A stretch of DNA of 64,000 nucleotides from Tumebacillus sp. BK434 (lineage in GTDB: Bacteria > Bacillota > Bacilli > Tumebacillales > Tumebacillaceae): NCBI RefSeq assembly GCF_004340785.1, contig NZ_SLXS01000004.1:62001-126000 (forward strand). The letters are read 5' to 3'. The translations under genes and the position numbers were made by a program. Shown here in pieces: positions 16,836-27,500 of the stretch. The notes beneath the pieces were generated by a model. The model saw only the letters and a list, made by a program, of their open reading frames with translations. It was not told the origin of the DNA and searched no databases. Within the stretch, counting starts at the first letter, position 1, and each line of letters starts with the position of its first letter.

Positions 16836-17903
16836 TTACTTTTTTGCAGTTTGTTGAATCAGGTTAAAAATGATCTCGACGGCCTGGCCGGTGGTGCTCC
16901 GGTTCATCGCGGCGATGTGCTGATCTTGGTTGTCGTACGTCTCATTGACGGCAGAGAGCAGGCTCTCGGCCGTCAAGTCTTCTTCGAACAGCACGTGGCT
17001 GTAGCCTTGCTTTTCGAAGGAGCGGGCGTTCAGGATCTGGTCGCCGCGGGAAGCGGCACGGGACAGCGGGATCAGCAGATGCGGCTTCTTCAGCGCCAGG
17101 AATTCATAGATGGCGTTGGAGCCGGCCCGCGAGATGCACAGGTCGGTCATCGCAAACAGGTCGGGCAGCTCGCCGCTGACGTATTCGAATTGACGGTAGC
17201 CGCTGCGCCCTTCCAGCGCCGGGTCGAGGTTGCCTTTGCCGCAGAGGTGCACGATCTGGAAGCGTTGGAGCAAACTGTCGAGATTGGCGCGCAAGGCGTC
17301 GTTGATCTTGACCGAGCCGAGCGACCCGCCCATCGCGAGGATGACCGGCTTGCTTGGTGTGAAGCCGCAGAACGATCTTCCCCGCTCGGCATTTCCTTCG
17401 AGGATCTCATGGCGGATCGGCGAGCCGGTGTGCACCGCCTTTTGCGGGTCGAGGTGCTGGAGCGTCTCCGGGAAGGTGACGCAGACTTTGCTGGCAAACG
17501 GCACGGAGAGCTTGTTGGCGAGCCCCGGCGTCAGGTCGGACTCGTGGACGATCACGGGAATGCGGTTCAACCACGCCGCGACGACGACCGGCACGGCGAC
17601 GAATCCCCCTTTGGAAAAAACGGCCTTGGGCTTGATCCGACGCAGCAGGCGGTAGGCCTGCCAGGTGCCTTGCAGGACGCGAAACGGGTCTTTGAAATTC
17701 TTTAAATCGAAGTAGCGGCGGAGCTTGCCGACGGCGATGCCGTGGTAGGGCAGGCCGGTTTCGGCGATGATCTCCTTTTCGATCCCATCGTGGGAGCCGA
17801 TGTATTCAATGGCCCAGCCGGCTTGCTTCAGCTTCGGCAAGAGGGCGATGTTCCCGGTGACATGCCCGGCCGAGCCTCCGCCAGTCAAGACGAGCTTTTT
17901 CAT
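16836..17903 (-). CDS. murG: MurG-type undecaprenyldiphospho-muramoylpentapeptide GlcNAc transferase
   Basis: The 355-residue protein is a GT28 (GT-B) enzyme. The N-terminal lipid-acceptor domain opens with [16 protein letters not shown], the glycine loop of MurG, and the C-terminal domain has [10 protein letters not shown] and [23 protein letters not shown] for UDP-GlcNAc binding. MurG adds GlcNAc to lipid I to give lipid II at the inner face of the membrane. It is not in a division-wall (dcw) cluster here and stands alone, so it may be the second, non-dcw MurG paralogue found in several Bacilli rather than the housekeeping copy. Confidence 0.88.
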   Translation of the reverse strand: MKKLVLTGGGSAGHVTGNIALLPKLKQAGWAIEYIGSHDGIEKEIIAETGLPYHGIAVGKLRRYFDLKNFKDPFRVLQGTWQAYRLLRRIKPKAVFSKGGFVAVPVVVAAWLNRIPVIVHESDLTPGLANKLSVPFASKVCVTFPETLQHLDPQKAVHTGSPIRHEILEGNAERGRSFCGFTPSKPVILAMGGSLGSVKINDALRANLDSLLQRFQIVHLCGKGNLDPALEGRSGYRQFEYVSGELPDLFAMTDLCISRAGSNAIYEFLALKKPHLLIPLSRAASRGDQILNARSFEKQGYSHVLFEEDLTAESLLSAVNETYDNQDQHIAAMNRSTTGQAVEIIFNLIQQTAKK

Positions 17904-18103
17904 GACTCATTCACCTCAAACTACATGTATGTATCAGCCATTATAGCGCAGAACAATCCCGGTGGCGAACCCAAGAATTATTGTGCCGTCCGGTTCGAGT
18001 AAACGGGCGGTGCCCTGCCGGAAAAATCGGCAGGAGCCTTCTTCAGGCGCTGCGGGACGAGCATAGGATAAAGCAGACTGACGGAAAGTGAGGTGCAAGC
18101 AGC

Positions 18104-18301
18104 ATGAATTTCTCTCGGTTCGTTGGCCGTGACGTGGATCTGGAAACGTTCGGCGGGCGCCGCATCCGCGGCCGTGTCGTCATCATCCGTGACGGCGTCA
18201 TCATCATTCGCGTCCGTTCCCGCCGCCGCCGTCGCCGTCGCCGCTCCTTCGTCTTCGTCCGCACGGTGCAAGTCTCCCGCGGCGTTGTCGTCGTGCGTTA
18301 A
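18104..18301 (+). CDS. Small arginine-rich beta protein (65 aa)
   Basis: ATG 18104 follows GTGAGGTG. The product has an N-terminal FVGRDVDLETFGGRRIRG resembling small spore-coat/SH3-like proteins that start with a strand-turn-strand. An alternating hydrophobic strand (VVIIRDGVIIIRVR), eight consecutive arginines and a final valine-rich strand follow. The run of CGC/CGT codons is part of the frame. No membrane segment is convincing. A coat-associated or nucleic-acid-binding structural role is likely by resemblance only. A hairpin (CCTGCCG 18014-18020 with CGGCAGG) precedes it and a terminator-like stem follows. Confidence 0.6.
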   Translation: MNFSRFVGRDVDLETFGGRRIRGRVVIIRDGVIIIRVRSRRRRRRRRSFVFVRTVQVSRGVVVVR

Positions 18302-18318
18302 CGCAAGCTACAGCACAA

Positions 18319-18342
18319 AGCCCCCGCCAGATGACGGGGGCT
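18319..18342 (+). terminator. Terminator-like hairpin after the Arg-rich gene
   Basis: AGCCCCCG (18319-18326) pairs with CGGGGGCT (18335-18342). The tract behind it (CTTGCTGTT) is only mildly T-rich. Confidence 0.5.
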
Positions 18343-18371
18343 CTTGCTGTTGGCAGACGGCAGCTCTGCAC

Positions 18372-19469
18372 TTACTGGAACTTCCACAGCACCGCATTCG
18401 TCGCGCTGTCGACGACGCGGGAGTTGGCGTAGAGCTTGCCGTATGCGATGGCCGCTTCAACATCGTACCACTCGTAGGTTTTGAGCAGACGGTTGCCTTG
18501 GTAGACGTGTTTCGGCCAGTTGTTCCAAACGACTTGGCTGGTGCTGACGTCGATGACTTTCGTTTTCGCATATTTTTTGGCATAGCCGATGGCGCCGGTC
18601 TGGGACTTGAAGCTGTTGACGTAGCGGTTGTTTTGCGAAACGTAGCTCGGGTAGTTGTCCCATTTCGTCTCGCCGGTGCTTTTTTCGATCACTTTGGTAT
18701 GGTCCCACATTTTGGCGTACGCAAGGCCTGCTTCATAGGTCGGGAACTCTTGGAGCAACGTCTTATATTGGTAGACGGAGAATTTCGCCTGCGGTTTGTT
18801 GGAGACGGTCAACGCATGGCGGCCCATCGTTTCCCAGACGTAGCGGAAGCGGTCGCGCGCATAGGTGCGCACCGTGCCGTTGGCCGGGTCGTTGACGATG
18901 ATCTCCGCATCGTTGTAACCGATGATCGTCATCACATGCTCCGGAGAGCGCCAGGTGATCGTGCGGCCGTAGCGGGTGCGCCAAGACGCGTTGATCGTCG
19001 GCTCCTCCAGGTAGTTCGTCACCCACGCCGCTACGGGCTGGCCGCTGTCGACGACGCGCAGGAGGTCTTCGAACTTTTTGCCGCTGAGATCGACCCCGCG
19101 GCCGGGCAGGTAGCGGTCGACCACTTTGACCATCGGTTTGGCAAAGACGCCAAAGCTGCCCTCTTTTTCGAACGGATTGCCGACAAATCCTTCATGCGGA
19201 TCGCCGCCGTATACCAGCCCGTCGGTGCGCCACAACAGCGGCTGGCGCGGGATGGCGGCCGCCACGTCCGATTTGGTAACGTTTGCGCCCGCCCAGTTCA
19301 TGATCATCGTGACGGCTGCCGCTTCGCAGCCGGCCGGAAGCTCCGGATATTGTCCGAAGACCGGAACGCCCGAGATCCGCTTGGAGGCTGCCTCCGCTGC
19401 GGGAGCAGGCAGGATGGTGATCGCCGCTGCCAAGACTAGTGTCAAATAGGCATATCGCTTGTGCCGCAT
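18372..19469 (-). CDS. Secreted C39-like cysteine peptidase with C-terminal repeats
   Basis: I start at ATG 19469 behind AAGGGGAG. The 365-residue protein has a Sec signal peptide (MRHKRYAYLTLVLAAAI, cleavage near AEAAS). A C39-like papain-fold domain follows (about 30-215), with the catalytic Cys in LPAGCEAAAVTM near residue 48 and the His in SPEHVMTIIGY. The C-terminal 150 residues are three degenerate repeats of about 50 residues, each with an A-Y-A/G-K-x-Y/W core and a V/I-x-D/E-x-S/T-x-x-x-V/K-W-x-N/D-W ending. They are probably wall or substrate-binding modules. There is no ABC or TM part, so this is a free extracellular enzyme rather than a bacteriocin exporter. It is divergent from the NRPS operon, 189 bases apart. 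Confidence 0.8.
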   Translation of the reverse strand: MRHKRYAYLTLVLAAAITILPAPAAEAASKRISGVPVFGQYPELPAGCEAAAVTMIMNWAGANVTKSDVAAAIPRQPLLWRTDGLVYGGDPHEGFVGNPFEKEGSFGVFAKPMVKVVDRYLPGRGVDLSGKKFEDLLRVVDSGQPVAAWVTNYLEEPTINASWRTRYGRTITWRSPEHVMTIIGYNDAEIIVNDPANGTVRTYARDRFRYVWETMGRHALTVSNKPQAKFSVYQYKTLLQEFPTYEAGLAYAKMWDHTKVIEKSTGETKWDNYPSYVSQNNRYVNSFKSQTGAIGYAKKYAKTKVIDVSTSQVVWNNWPKHVYQGNRLLKTYEWYDVEAAIAYGKLYANSRVVDSATNAVLWKFQ

Positions 19470-19658
19470 CAATCTTCTCCCCTTTTTTCTCACACACACT
19501 TTTCCATATATTAGATGTTTAATGTCGATATTCCTCTATTTCACATTGCACAAAATGCGTCTGAGTTCTCACAAGGGTTATCTGGCTTAATAACGAATAT
19601 AGTTAACAGATAAAATCGATTGTCTTAATGAAATCATATTGAAGGGACGATCTCAAAC

Positions 19659-22600
19659 ATGACTCTCTATGCATTTCCCGCATCGTTCGCTCAGCGCAGG
19701 CTCTGGTTCCTCGATCAACTCTCGCCGGGGAATGCGGCGTATCATATGCCGTTTGCGCTGCATTTGACAGGCGCTTTGGATGCCGGGGCCATGCAGCGCG
19801 CTCTGCAGGAGATCGTGCGGCGGCATGAAACGCTGCGCACGACGTTTCGGGAGACGGACGGGCAGCCGATGCAGATCGTGCGCGAAGCGGCGGAGCTGCC
19901 ACTGATCGTGCAGGATGTGCAGGAGCTGTCCGGGCCGGAGCGCATGGTTCGCGTGCAAGAGCTGATCTTGGCAGAATGCGTGCGCCCGTTTGCGCTGGCG
20001 GAAGACCTGCCGCTGCGCGTCACCTTGTACCGATTGGCGCCGGAGGAGCATGTGCTCCTGTTTGTGCTGCACCATCTCGTCTCGGACGGCTGGTCGAACG
20101 GAGTGATCGCCCGTGAGCTGTCGGCGCTATATTCGGCCTATTCGCTTGGCGTCGACTCGCCGCTTGCGGAGCCGGAGGTGCAGTATGCTGACTTCGCGCA
20201 CTACCAAGGGGAATGGCTGGACAGCGAGGACTATGCGGAGCAACTGGCCTTCTGGAAGCAGACGCTGGCGGGGCATCCGTTTGTCCTGCCGCTGCCGACC
20301 GATCATCCGCGTCCGGCCAAGAGCAGCGGTCGAGGCGGCACGGTGCCGTTCGTTCTCCCTCCCGATCTGACGCAAAAGCTGCGCGGGGTGGCGCTGAGCG
20401 AAGGGGCGACGCTGTTCATGACGCTCCTGACCGCGTTTAACGTGCTGCTGGCCCGCTATGCGGAGGTCCGCGATGTGCTGGTCGGAACGCCTGTCGCCGG
20501 GCGAATCTTGGAAGAGGTGGAAGGGACGGTCGGGCTGTTTGCCAACTCGATCGTGCTGCGCACCGTGCTGCCGGAAGCGGCAACGTTTGCCGATCTGCTG
20601 CAGGGCGTGAAAAAAGCGGCGCTGGCCGCCTACGCGCACCAGGAAATGCCGTTCGAAAAGCTCGTCGAAGAGCTGCAGCCGGAGCGGTCGCTGGGCCTCT
20701 CGCCGCTGTTTCAGGTGATGTTTTCGCTGCAGACGGCATCGGGGCCGCTGCTGGAGCTGCCGGGAGTGGCGGCGACAGAGCTGGAACTGCCGCGCGACTA
20801 TGCCAAATTCGACCTGCTGCTCGACGTGACAGAGACGCCTGAGCAACTGTTGTGCATGCTGGAATACAGCACCGACCTGTTCAAGCGCGAGACGGTGGAA
20901 AAGATGGCCGGGCATCTGTTGACGCTGCTGTACGGCGCGGCAGAAGATCCGCAGAGCTGGTGGCAGGAACTGCCTGGTGAAGCGGTTCCGATCGGGCTGG
21001 TGCGGCACGAGTGGAAGCGGGACGGGAATGCTCCACAGGAATACGTGGCGCCGCGCACGCCGGCCGAAGAGCTGGTCGCCGGGATTTTCGCCGGGGTGCT
21101 GCGGGTGGAGCGCGTCGGCGCCCATGACGATTTCTTTGCGCTCGGCGGGCATTCGCTGCTCGGAGCGCAGGCGATGTCGCGGATTCGCACGGCGTTTGGC
21201 GTTTCCGTCCCGCTCGATGTACTGTTTGAGACGCCGACGGCAGCCGAGGTGGCGGCAAAGGTGGAGAAGATGCTGCAGACGGCGGGCAGTGCGGACGGCG
21301 GCAGCGCGTCGCTGGTGCCGGTGTCGCGGGACGGGGAGTTGGCCTTGTCGTTTGCTCAGCAGCGTTTGTATGTGCTTCATCAGATCTTGACGGAGAAGTC
21401 GGCGTATAACATGCCATACGCGGTGCGGCTCGCCGGATCGCTCGACGTGGCCGCACTGGAAGAGAGTCTGGCGGAGATCATCAGACGGCATGAAGCGCTG
21501 CGCACGACGTTTGCCGAAGCGGCGTTCGGCCCGGTGCAGGTGATCGCGCCGGAGGGGGCGATGCCGCTTGCTGTGACCGATCTGAGCGGGTTGGAAGCTG
21601 TGGCGCGGGAGCAGGAGTGGAGGCAACGGGTGCAGGCGGAAGCGGAGACGGCGTTCGATCTGCAGAAGGGGCCGCTGGTGCGCTGTTCCTTGCTGAAGCT
21701 GAACGAAGCAGAGCATATTTTGATGCTCAACTTCCACCACATCGTGTTTGACGGCTGGTCGGTCGGCGTGTTCATTCGCGAGCTGACCGCTTTGTACAGC
21801 GGTGAGCAGTTGCCGGAGCGGGCGCTGCAGTACGCCGACTTTGCCGCCTGGCAACGGGAATGGCTGTCCGGCGAAGTGCTGGAAGAGCAGTTGTTATATT
21901 GGAAGAAACAGCTTGGCGGAGAACTGCCGCTGCTGGAATTGCCGACCGACCGTCCGCGTCCGCAGGTACAGACCTATGCGGGGGCGATGCTGCCGTTCCG
22001 TTTCGGGAAGGAGTTGACGGCGGAGCTGAAGCGGTGGAGTCAAGAGCAGCAGGCGACGCTGTTCATGACCTTGATCGCCGGATTCACGGCGCTTTTGCAC
22101 CGCTATTCAGGGCAGGAGGACATCTGTGTCGGGACGCCGATCGCCGGGCGCAACCGGGAAGAAATCGAGGAGATGATCGGCTTCTTCGTCAATACGCTGG
22201 TCTTGCGCAGCGACTTCTCGGCCAATCCGAAGTTCTCCGAGCTGGTCGCGCAAGTGCGCCAGACGTCGTTGGGCGCGTATGCGCATCAGGATGTGCCGTT
22301 TGAGATGCTCGTCAAGGAGCTGCAGCCGGCGCGCAACATGAGCGCGTCACCGCTGTTTCAGGCGATGTTTGTTCTGCAAAACGCCCATCTGGAAAAAGTC
22401 GCCTTGCCCGGCCTGACGCTGGAGCCGTTGGAGTTGGAAGGGCGTACGGCGAAGTTCGACCTGCTCGTCTCGTTGTCCGAAACGGACGGAGAGCTCGTTG
22501 GCACCTGGGAGTACAACACCGACCTGTTTGACGAAGCCACGATGCTCCGGATGATCGGCCATTTTGAGACGCTCGTCGGAGCGATTACCGCCGGGACGGA

Positions 22601-24542
22601 TCTGCCGGTCGGGGAGATCGGATTGCTGACGGAGCAGGAGATCGCGGAAGTTGCACCCTCCCCGGAGACGCAGACGGTGCCCGAGCAGCTGTTGCAAGAG
22701 CTGTTTGAAGAGCAGGCAGCAAAGACGCCGGACGGCTTGGCGCTGGTGATGGGCGAGCAGGAGATGACCTACCGCGAGCTGAACGAGGAAGCGAACCGTC
22801 TGGCCCGGCATTTGCAAGCGCTGGGCGCCGGGCCGAACATGCCGGTCGGGCTCTCGATGGAGCGCTCGCCGGAGATGATCACGGGGCTGCTGGCGATCTT
22901 AAAGGCGGGCGGATGCTATGTGCCGCTCGACCCGGCCTACCCCAGAGAGCGTCTGGAGCTGATGGTGCAGGGATCGCAGCTGACGATCCTGCTGACCAAC
23001 TGCGCCGATGCGGGCTGGGATGCCACCGTTGCCTCCGTGATCGACGTGGAGCGCGATCGTGCACAGTGGGCAGCGTATGGCGCGGAGAATCCGGCCTATC
23101 AGCTGACACAGGAGCATCTCGCCTACGTCCTCTATACCTCAGGTTCGACCGGCATCCCCAAAGGGGTCGCCATGCCGGGGCGGGCGCTGGCCAACCTGGC
23201 GGTCTGGCAGCGGCGGGACGCACGCATTCCGCAGGCGAGAACGCTGCAGTTCACCTCGCTGAATTTTGACGTGTCGTCACAGGAGATCTTCGCCACGCTC
23301 TGCGCGGGCGGCACGCTGGTGCTGATCCCGGAGGCGATGCGCAAAGACCTGTCCCAACTGCCGAAGCTGGTGCAAGAGCAAGGGGTCGAGCGGATGTACA
23401 TGCCGTTTGTCGCTTTGCAGCACGTGGCGGAGCTGTGCGTGGAGCAAAACATGCACCTGCCTGCGCTGCGAGAGGTGATGACGGCAGGCGAGCAGCTGCA
23501 GATCACGCCGGTCGTGCGCGAATTCTTCAAACGCCACCGGGAGTGCCTGCTGTATAACCAATACGGTCCGACCGAAACGCATGTCGTCACGTCGCATCGC
23601 CTGGAAGGTCCGGCCGAACAGTGGACGCTGCTGCCTTCGCTGGGCAAGGCGATCACGAACACGAGCGCGCTGGTGCTCGACGCCCGCCTGCAGCCGGTGC
23701 CGATCGGCGTGCGCGGCGAGATCTGCATCGGCGGCGTGTCGGTGGCGCACGGGTATCTGCAGCGGGAGGATCTGACGGCGGAACGTTTTGTCAACTCGCC
23801 GTATGGACGGCTGTACAAAACGGGCGATATCGGGCGGTTGCTGCTGGACGGCACGATCGAATACCTCGGCCGCCTCGATCATCAAGTCAAGATCCGCGGG
23901 CACCGCATCGAGCTCGGCGAGATCGAAGCGACGCTCAACTTGCATGCCGATGTACGGGAGGCGGTCGTCACCGCCCGCGCCGACTTGCCCGGCGGCGGCA
24001 AGCGACTGGCCGCCTACGTGGTGCCGCAGCCGGACAGTGCCAGCGGCCCGGCCGAGTGGCGCGAATTCCTCCGTGCCAAGCTGCCCGACTACATGGTGCC
24101 GTCGGCGTTTGCCGTGGTGGAACAGTTCCCGCTGACCCCGAGCGGCAAAGTTGACCGCAAGGCGCTGCCGGCGCCAACCGCCGCACCGAGCACGGCCGAA
24201 GCGGGCGACCAAGCTCCGCAAAATGAGATCGAGCGGCAACTGGTCGAGATCTGGTCACAGCTACTCGGCGTGGAGCGGGTGGGGATTCATGATAATTTCT
24301 TCGATCTGGGCGGCGATTCGCTCCTGATCTTGCAATTGCACAAGCAGCTCGTGCCGCAATTCCCGCACAAAGAGCTGACCGTAGTCGAGCTGTTCCGCCA
24401 CCCGACGATTCACACGCTGGCGTCTTTCCTCGCCGTGGAGACGGTCGAACAGCCCGATTTTGAAGAGGTCGAGAACCGCGTTGAGAAACAAAAAGAAATG
24501 CTGGCACGGCGCAAACAGATGATGAAGGGCAGGAGAGGATAA
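19659..24542 (+). CDS. NRPS protein, C-T-C-A-T (first gene of half 1)
   Basis: Layout of the 1,627 residues: C1 (about 5-435; HHLVSDG at 138-144), carrier T1 (GGHSLL, phosphopantetheine Ser499), C2 (about 555-985; HHIVFDG from 693), A (about 1010-1500; YTSGSTGIPKG, NQYGPTE), T2 (GGDSLL, Ser1554). Module 1 has no A domain at all, so T1 must be charged in trans or receive a ready-made starter. By eye against GrsA, the A pocket reads D-V-Q-Y-M-A-Q-V-V-K, close to proline-type codes (DVQ-x-I-A-H-V-V-K). The tail is basic, with RRKQMMKGR, a feature shared only with the other NRPS protein that precedes a PKS. It lies three bases before the PKS gene. A GAAGGGA ribosome site sits 12 bases before ATG. 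Confidence 0.93.
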   Translation: MTLYAFPASFAQRRLWFLDQLSPGNAAYHMPFALHLTGALDAGAMQRALQEIVRRHETLRTTFRETDGQPMQIVREAAELPLIVQDVQELSGPERMVRVQELILAECVRPFALAEDLPLRVTLYRLAPEEHVLLFVLHHLVSDGWSNGVIARELSALYSAYSLGVDSPLAEPEVQYADFAHYQGEWLDSEDYAEQLAFWKQTLAGHPFVLPLPTDHPRPAKSSGRGGTVPFVLPPDLTQKLRGVALSEGATLFMTLLTAFNVLLARYAEVRDVLVGTPVAGRILEEVEGTVGLFANSIVLRTVLPEAATFADLLQGVKKAALAAYAHQEMPFEKLVEELQPERSLGLSPLFQVMFSLQTASGPLLELPGVAATELELPRDYAKFDLLLDVTETPEQLLCMLEYSTDLFKRETVEKMAGHLLTLLYGAAEDPQSWWQELPGEAVPIGLVRHEWKRDGNAPQEYVAPRTPAEELVAGIFAGVLRVERVGAHDDFFALGGHSLLGAQAMSRIRTAFGVSVPLDVLFETPTAAEVAAKVEKMLQTAGSADGGSASLVPVSRDGELALSFAQQRLYVLHQILTEKSAYNMPYAVRLAGSLDVAALEESLAEIIRRHEALRTTFAEAAFGPVQVIAPEGAMPLAVTDLSGLEAVAREQEWRQRVQAEAETAFDLQKGPLVRCSLLKLNEAEHILMLNFHHIVFDGWSVGVFIRELTALYSGEQLPERALQYADFAAWQREWLSGEVLEEQLLYWKKQLGGELPLLELPTDRPRPQVQTYAGAMLPFRFGKELTAELKRWSQEQQATLFMTLIAGFTALLHRYSGQEDICVGTPIAGRNREEIEEMIGFFVNTLVLRSDFSANPKFSELVAQVRQTSLGAYAHQDVPFEMLVKELQPARNMSASPLFQAMFVLQNAHLEKVALPGLTLEPLELEGRTAKFDLLVSLSETDGELVGTWEYNTDLFDEATMLRMIGHFETLVGAITAGTDLPVGEIGLLTEQEIAEVAPSPETQTVPEQLLQELFEEQAAKTPDGLALVMGEQEMTYRELNEEANRLARHLQALGAGPNMPVGLSMERSPEMITGLLAILKAGGCYVPLDPAYPRERLELMVQGSQLTILLTNCADAGWDATVASVIDVERDRAQWAAYGAENPAYQLTQEHLAYVLYTSGSTGIPKGVAMPGRALANLAVWQRRDARIPQARTLQFTSLNFDVSSQEIFATLCAGGTLVLIPEAMRKDLSQLPKLVQEQGVERMYMPFVALQHVAELCVEQNMHLPALREVMTAGEQLQITPVVREFFKRHRECLLYNQYGPTETHVVTSHRLEGPAEQWTLLPSLGKAITNTSALVLDARLQPVPIGVRGEICIGGVSVAHGYLQREDLTAERFVNSPYGRLYKTGDIGRLLLDGTIEYLGRLDHQVKIRGHRIELGEIEATLNLHADVREAVVTARADLPGGGKRLAAYVVPQPDSASGPAEWREFLRAKLPDYMVPSAFAVVEQFPLTPSGKVDRKALPAPTAAPSTAEAGDQAPQNEIERQLVEIWSQLLGVERVGIHDNFFDLGGDSLLILQLHKQLVPQFPHKELTVVELFRHPTIHTLASFLAVETVEQPDFEEVENRVEKQKEMLARRKQMMKGRRG

Positions 24543-24545
24543 GCC

Positions 24546-27500
24546 ATGAGCAACGCATTGATGGAAGGAATTGCGATCATCGGCATGTCGGGGCGGTTTC
24601 CCGGCGCGGAGAATCTCGAAGCATTTTGGGAGAATTTGAAAAACGGGGTGGAGTCGATCTCCGATTTCACCGACGAGGAGCTGAAAGCAGCGCTGGTCTC
24701 CGAACAGCTGCTCCAGCACCCGAACTACGTGAAGCGCGGCGGCGTGCTGCAAGGCGCCGACCGCTTCGACGCCGAGTTCTTCGGCTACACCCCGCGCGAG
24801 GCGGAGATCACCGACCCGCAGCAGCGCGTCTTTTTGGAAGCGGCGTGGGGGGCGCTGGAGCATGCCGGCTATGATGCGGAGCGCTACGCCGGGGCGATTG
24901 GCGTGTTCGGCGGGGCGGCGAGCAACCGCCACGAGACGATGTACCTCGCGGCGAACCAGGACGTGGTGGCGGCGATGGGGCCGCTGCAGGCTTTGATGGG
25001 CGTTTCGCGCGACTTTTTGGCGACCCGCGTCTCTTACAAGCTCAACCTGACCGGCCCGGCGGCGACGGTGCTCACCGCCTGTTCGACCGGCCTCGTCGCC
25101 GTGCATCAGGCTTGCCAGAGCCTCTTGATGTATGAATGCGACATGGCGCTGGCCGGTGGTGTGGCGGTGACCTTGCCGCAAAAACAAGGCTACCTCTATC
25201 AGGAAGGCGGCATCATGTCGCCGGACGGTCACTGCCGCACGTTTGATGAAGCGGCCAAAGGCACCGTGCCGGGCGAAGGCGTCGGCGTGGTCGTGCTGAA
25301 GCGCCTCGACGACGCGCTGGCTGACGGCGACACGATCCATGCGGTGATCAAAGGCACGGCGATCAACAACGACGGCTCGATGAAAGTCGGCTACACCGCG
25401 CCGAGCACCGACGGTCAGGCGCAGGCGATCGCCCAGGCACAATTGCTGGCCGGGGTGGAGCCGGACACGATCTCCTACGTGGAAGCGCACGGCACGGCGA
25501 CCGTCTTGGGCGACCCGATCGAAGTGGCGGCGCTGACGCAGGTGTTCCGCAACAAGACCGACCGCGAGCAATTCTGCGCGCTGGGCTCGGTCAAGTCGAA
25601 CATCGGGCACGCCGACGCGGCGGCCGGCGTGGCCGGTCTGATCAAGACGGTCTTGGCGCTGCAGCACAAGCAACTGCCGCCGTCTCTGCATTTTGAAAAA
25701 GGCAACCCGGGCATCCCGTTCTCCGCTTCGCCGTTCTATGTCAATCATGAGCTGAAAGAGTGGAAATCGGACGGCCCGCGCCGCGCCGGGGTCTCGTCCT
25801 TCGGCATCGGCGGCACGAACGCGCACGTGGTGCTGGAAGAGGCGCCGGCGGCGGAAGTGTCGGCAGCAGCTGCGGAGCATCAATTGCTCGTCCTCTCTGC
25901 GAAGACTCCTACCGCCTTGGAAGCGGCGGCCCGGAACCTGCAGGCGCATCTCGGCACACACCGGGAGCAGGCGCTGGCCGACGTGGCCTACACGCTGCAA
26001 AAAGGGCGCAAGGCGTTCCCGCACCGCCTCTTTGCGGTCGCCGGCAGCCATGAGGAAGCGGCGAACCTGCTTCTGACCTCCGATGACGAATTGACCGGCA
26101 AAGGATCGCTGCTGGCGGGCGAAGATGAGCTGGAGCGCTCCGTCGTGTTTCTCTTCCCGGGCCAAGGGGCGCAATATGTGAACATGGGCCGCGACTTGTA
26201 TCAGGCCGAAGCGGTGTTCCGCGAATCTGTCGACCGCGCGGCTGAGCTGTTGGTGCCGCACCTCGACCTGGACCTGCGCACCGTCTTGTATCCGGCAGCG
26301 GGGCAGGAAGCGTCGGCACAGGAACGGCTGACGCAGACCCGCCTGACCCAGCCTGCCCTGTTTGTGATCGAATACGCGCTGGCCCAGCTCTGGCTGTCCA
26401 AAGGCATCGCCCCGAAGGCGATGCTCGGCCACTCGATCGGCGAATATGTCGCCGCTTGCCTCGCCGGCGTGTTCACGCTGGAAGCAGCGTTGGAGCTGGT
26501 CGCGGCGCGCGGCGCGATGATGCAGGAGCTGCCCAGCGGCTCGATGCTCGCGGTGATTCTCTCTGAAGAAAAACTGCGCCTGCTGCTCCCGGCCAACCTG
26601 TCTCTCGCCGCCGTCAACGGGCCGAACGCCTGCGTGGTGTCGGGCGAGCATGAGGCGGTCGCCGCATTCGAAGCGGCGCTGGAGCAGCAAAACATCTCCT
26701 CGCGCCGTTTGGAGACTTCCCACGCGTTCCACTCCGCAATGATGGAGCCGATGCTCGACGCCTTTTTGGCCAAAGTGCAAGGAGTTGAACGGAACGCACC
26801 GCAACTGCCGTACCTCTCCAATGTCAGCGGCACATGGATCACCGGCGAGCAGGCGACCGACCCGTCCTACTGGGTGACACACCTGCGGGAGGCGGTGCGC
26901 TTTGCCGACAATGTGCAGGCACTGCTCGGCCATGCCTCGCACGTCTACCTCGAAGTCGGGCCGGGCAATGCGCTGGGCAAGATGGTGAAGCAGACGGCGA
27001 CCGCCGCGCAAGGGCAGGCGGACACCGTCGCCACCCTGCGCCACCGCAGCGAAACTTTGCATGACGGCAAGGCGTGGCTGCGCGCGGTCGGTAAGCTCTG
27101 GGCGGCGGGCGTGGAGATCGACTGGAACGCGCTGTATGGTGCAGACGAGCAGCGCCTGCGCGTGCCGCTGCCGACCTACCCGTTTGAAGGCAAGTCTTAC
27201 ATGCTGCAGCCGGGCGTGCCGGGCACGTCGAAACACTCGCTCGCCAAGCAGAAAAACGTCGCCGACTGGTACTACGTCCCGGTCTGGAAGCAAGCCCATC
27301 TGAGCGCTGCCGCTCTGGACGCACCGAAGCGCTGGCTGGTGTTCCTCGACGATGCCGGATTCGGCGGCGAGGTGGTCAAAGAGCTGCTGGCCGAAGGGCA
27401 GGAGGTGGTCTCGGTCGTCGCTGACGATCATTTCTCCCGTCTGGAAGACAACGTGTACGGCCTCGACCTGCGCAGCCGCGAACAGTACGGCGAGCTGCTC

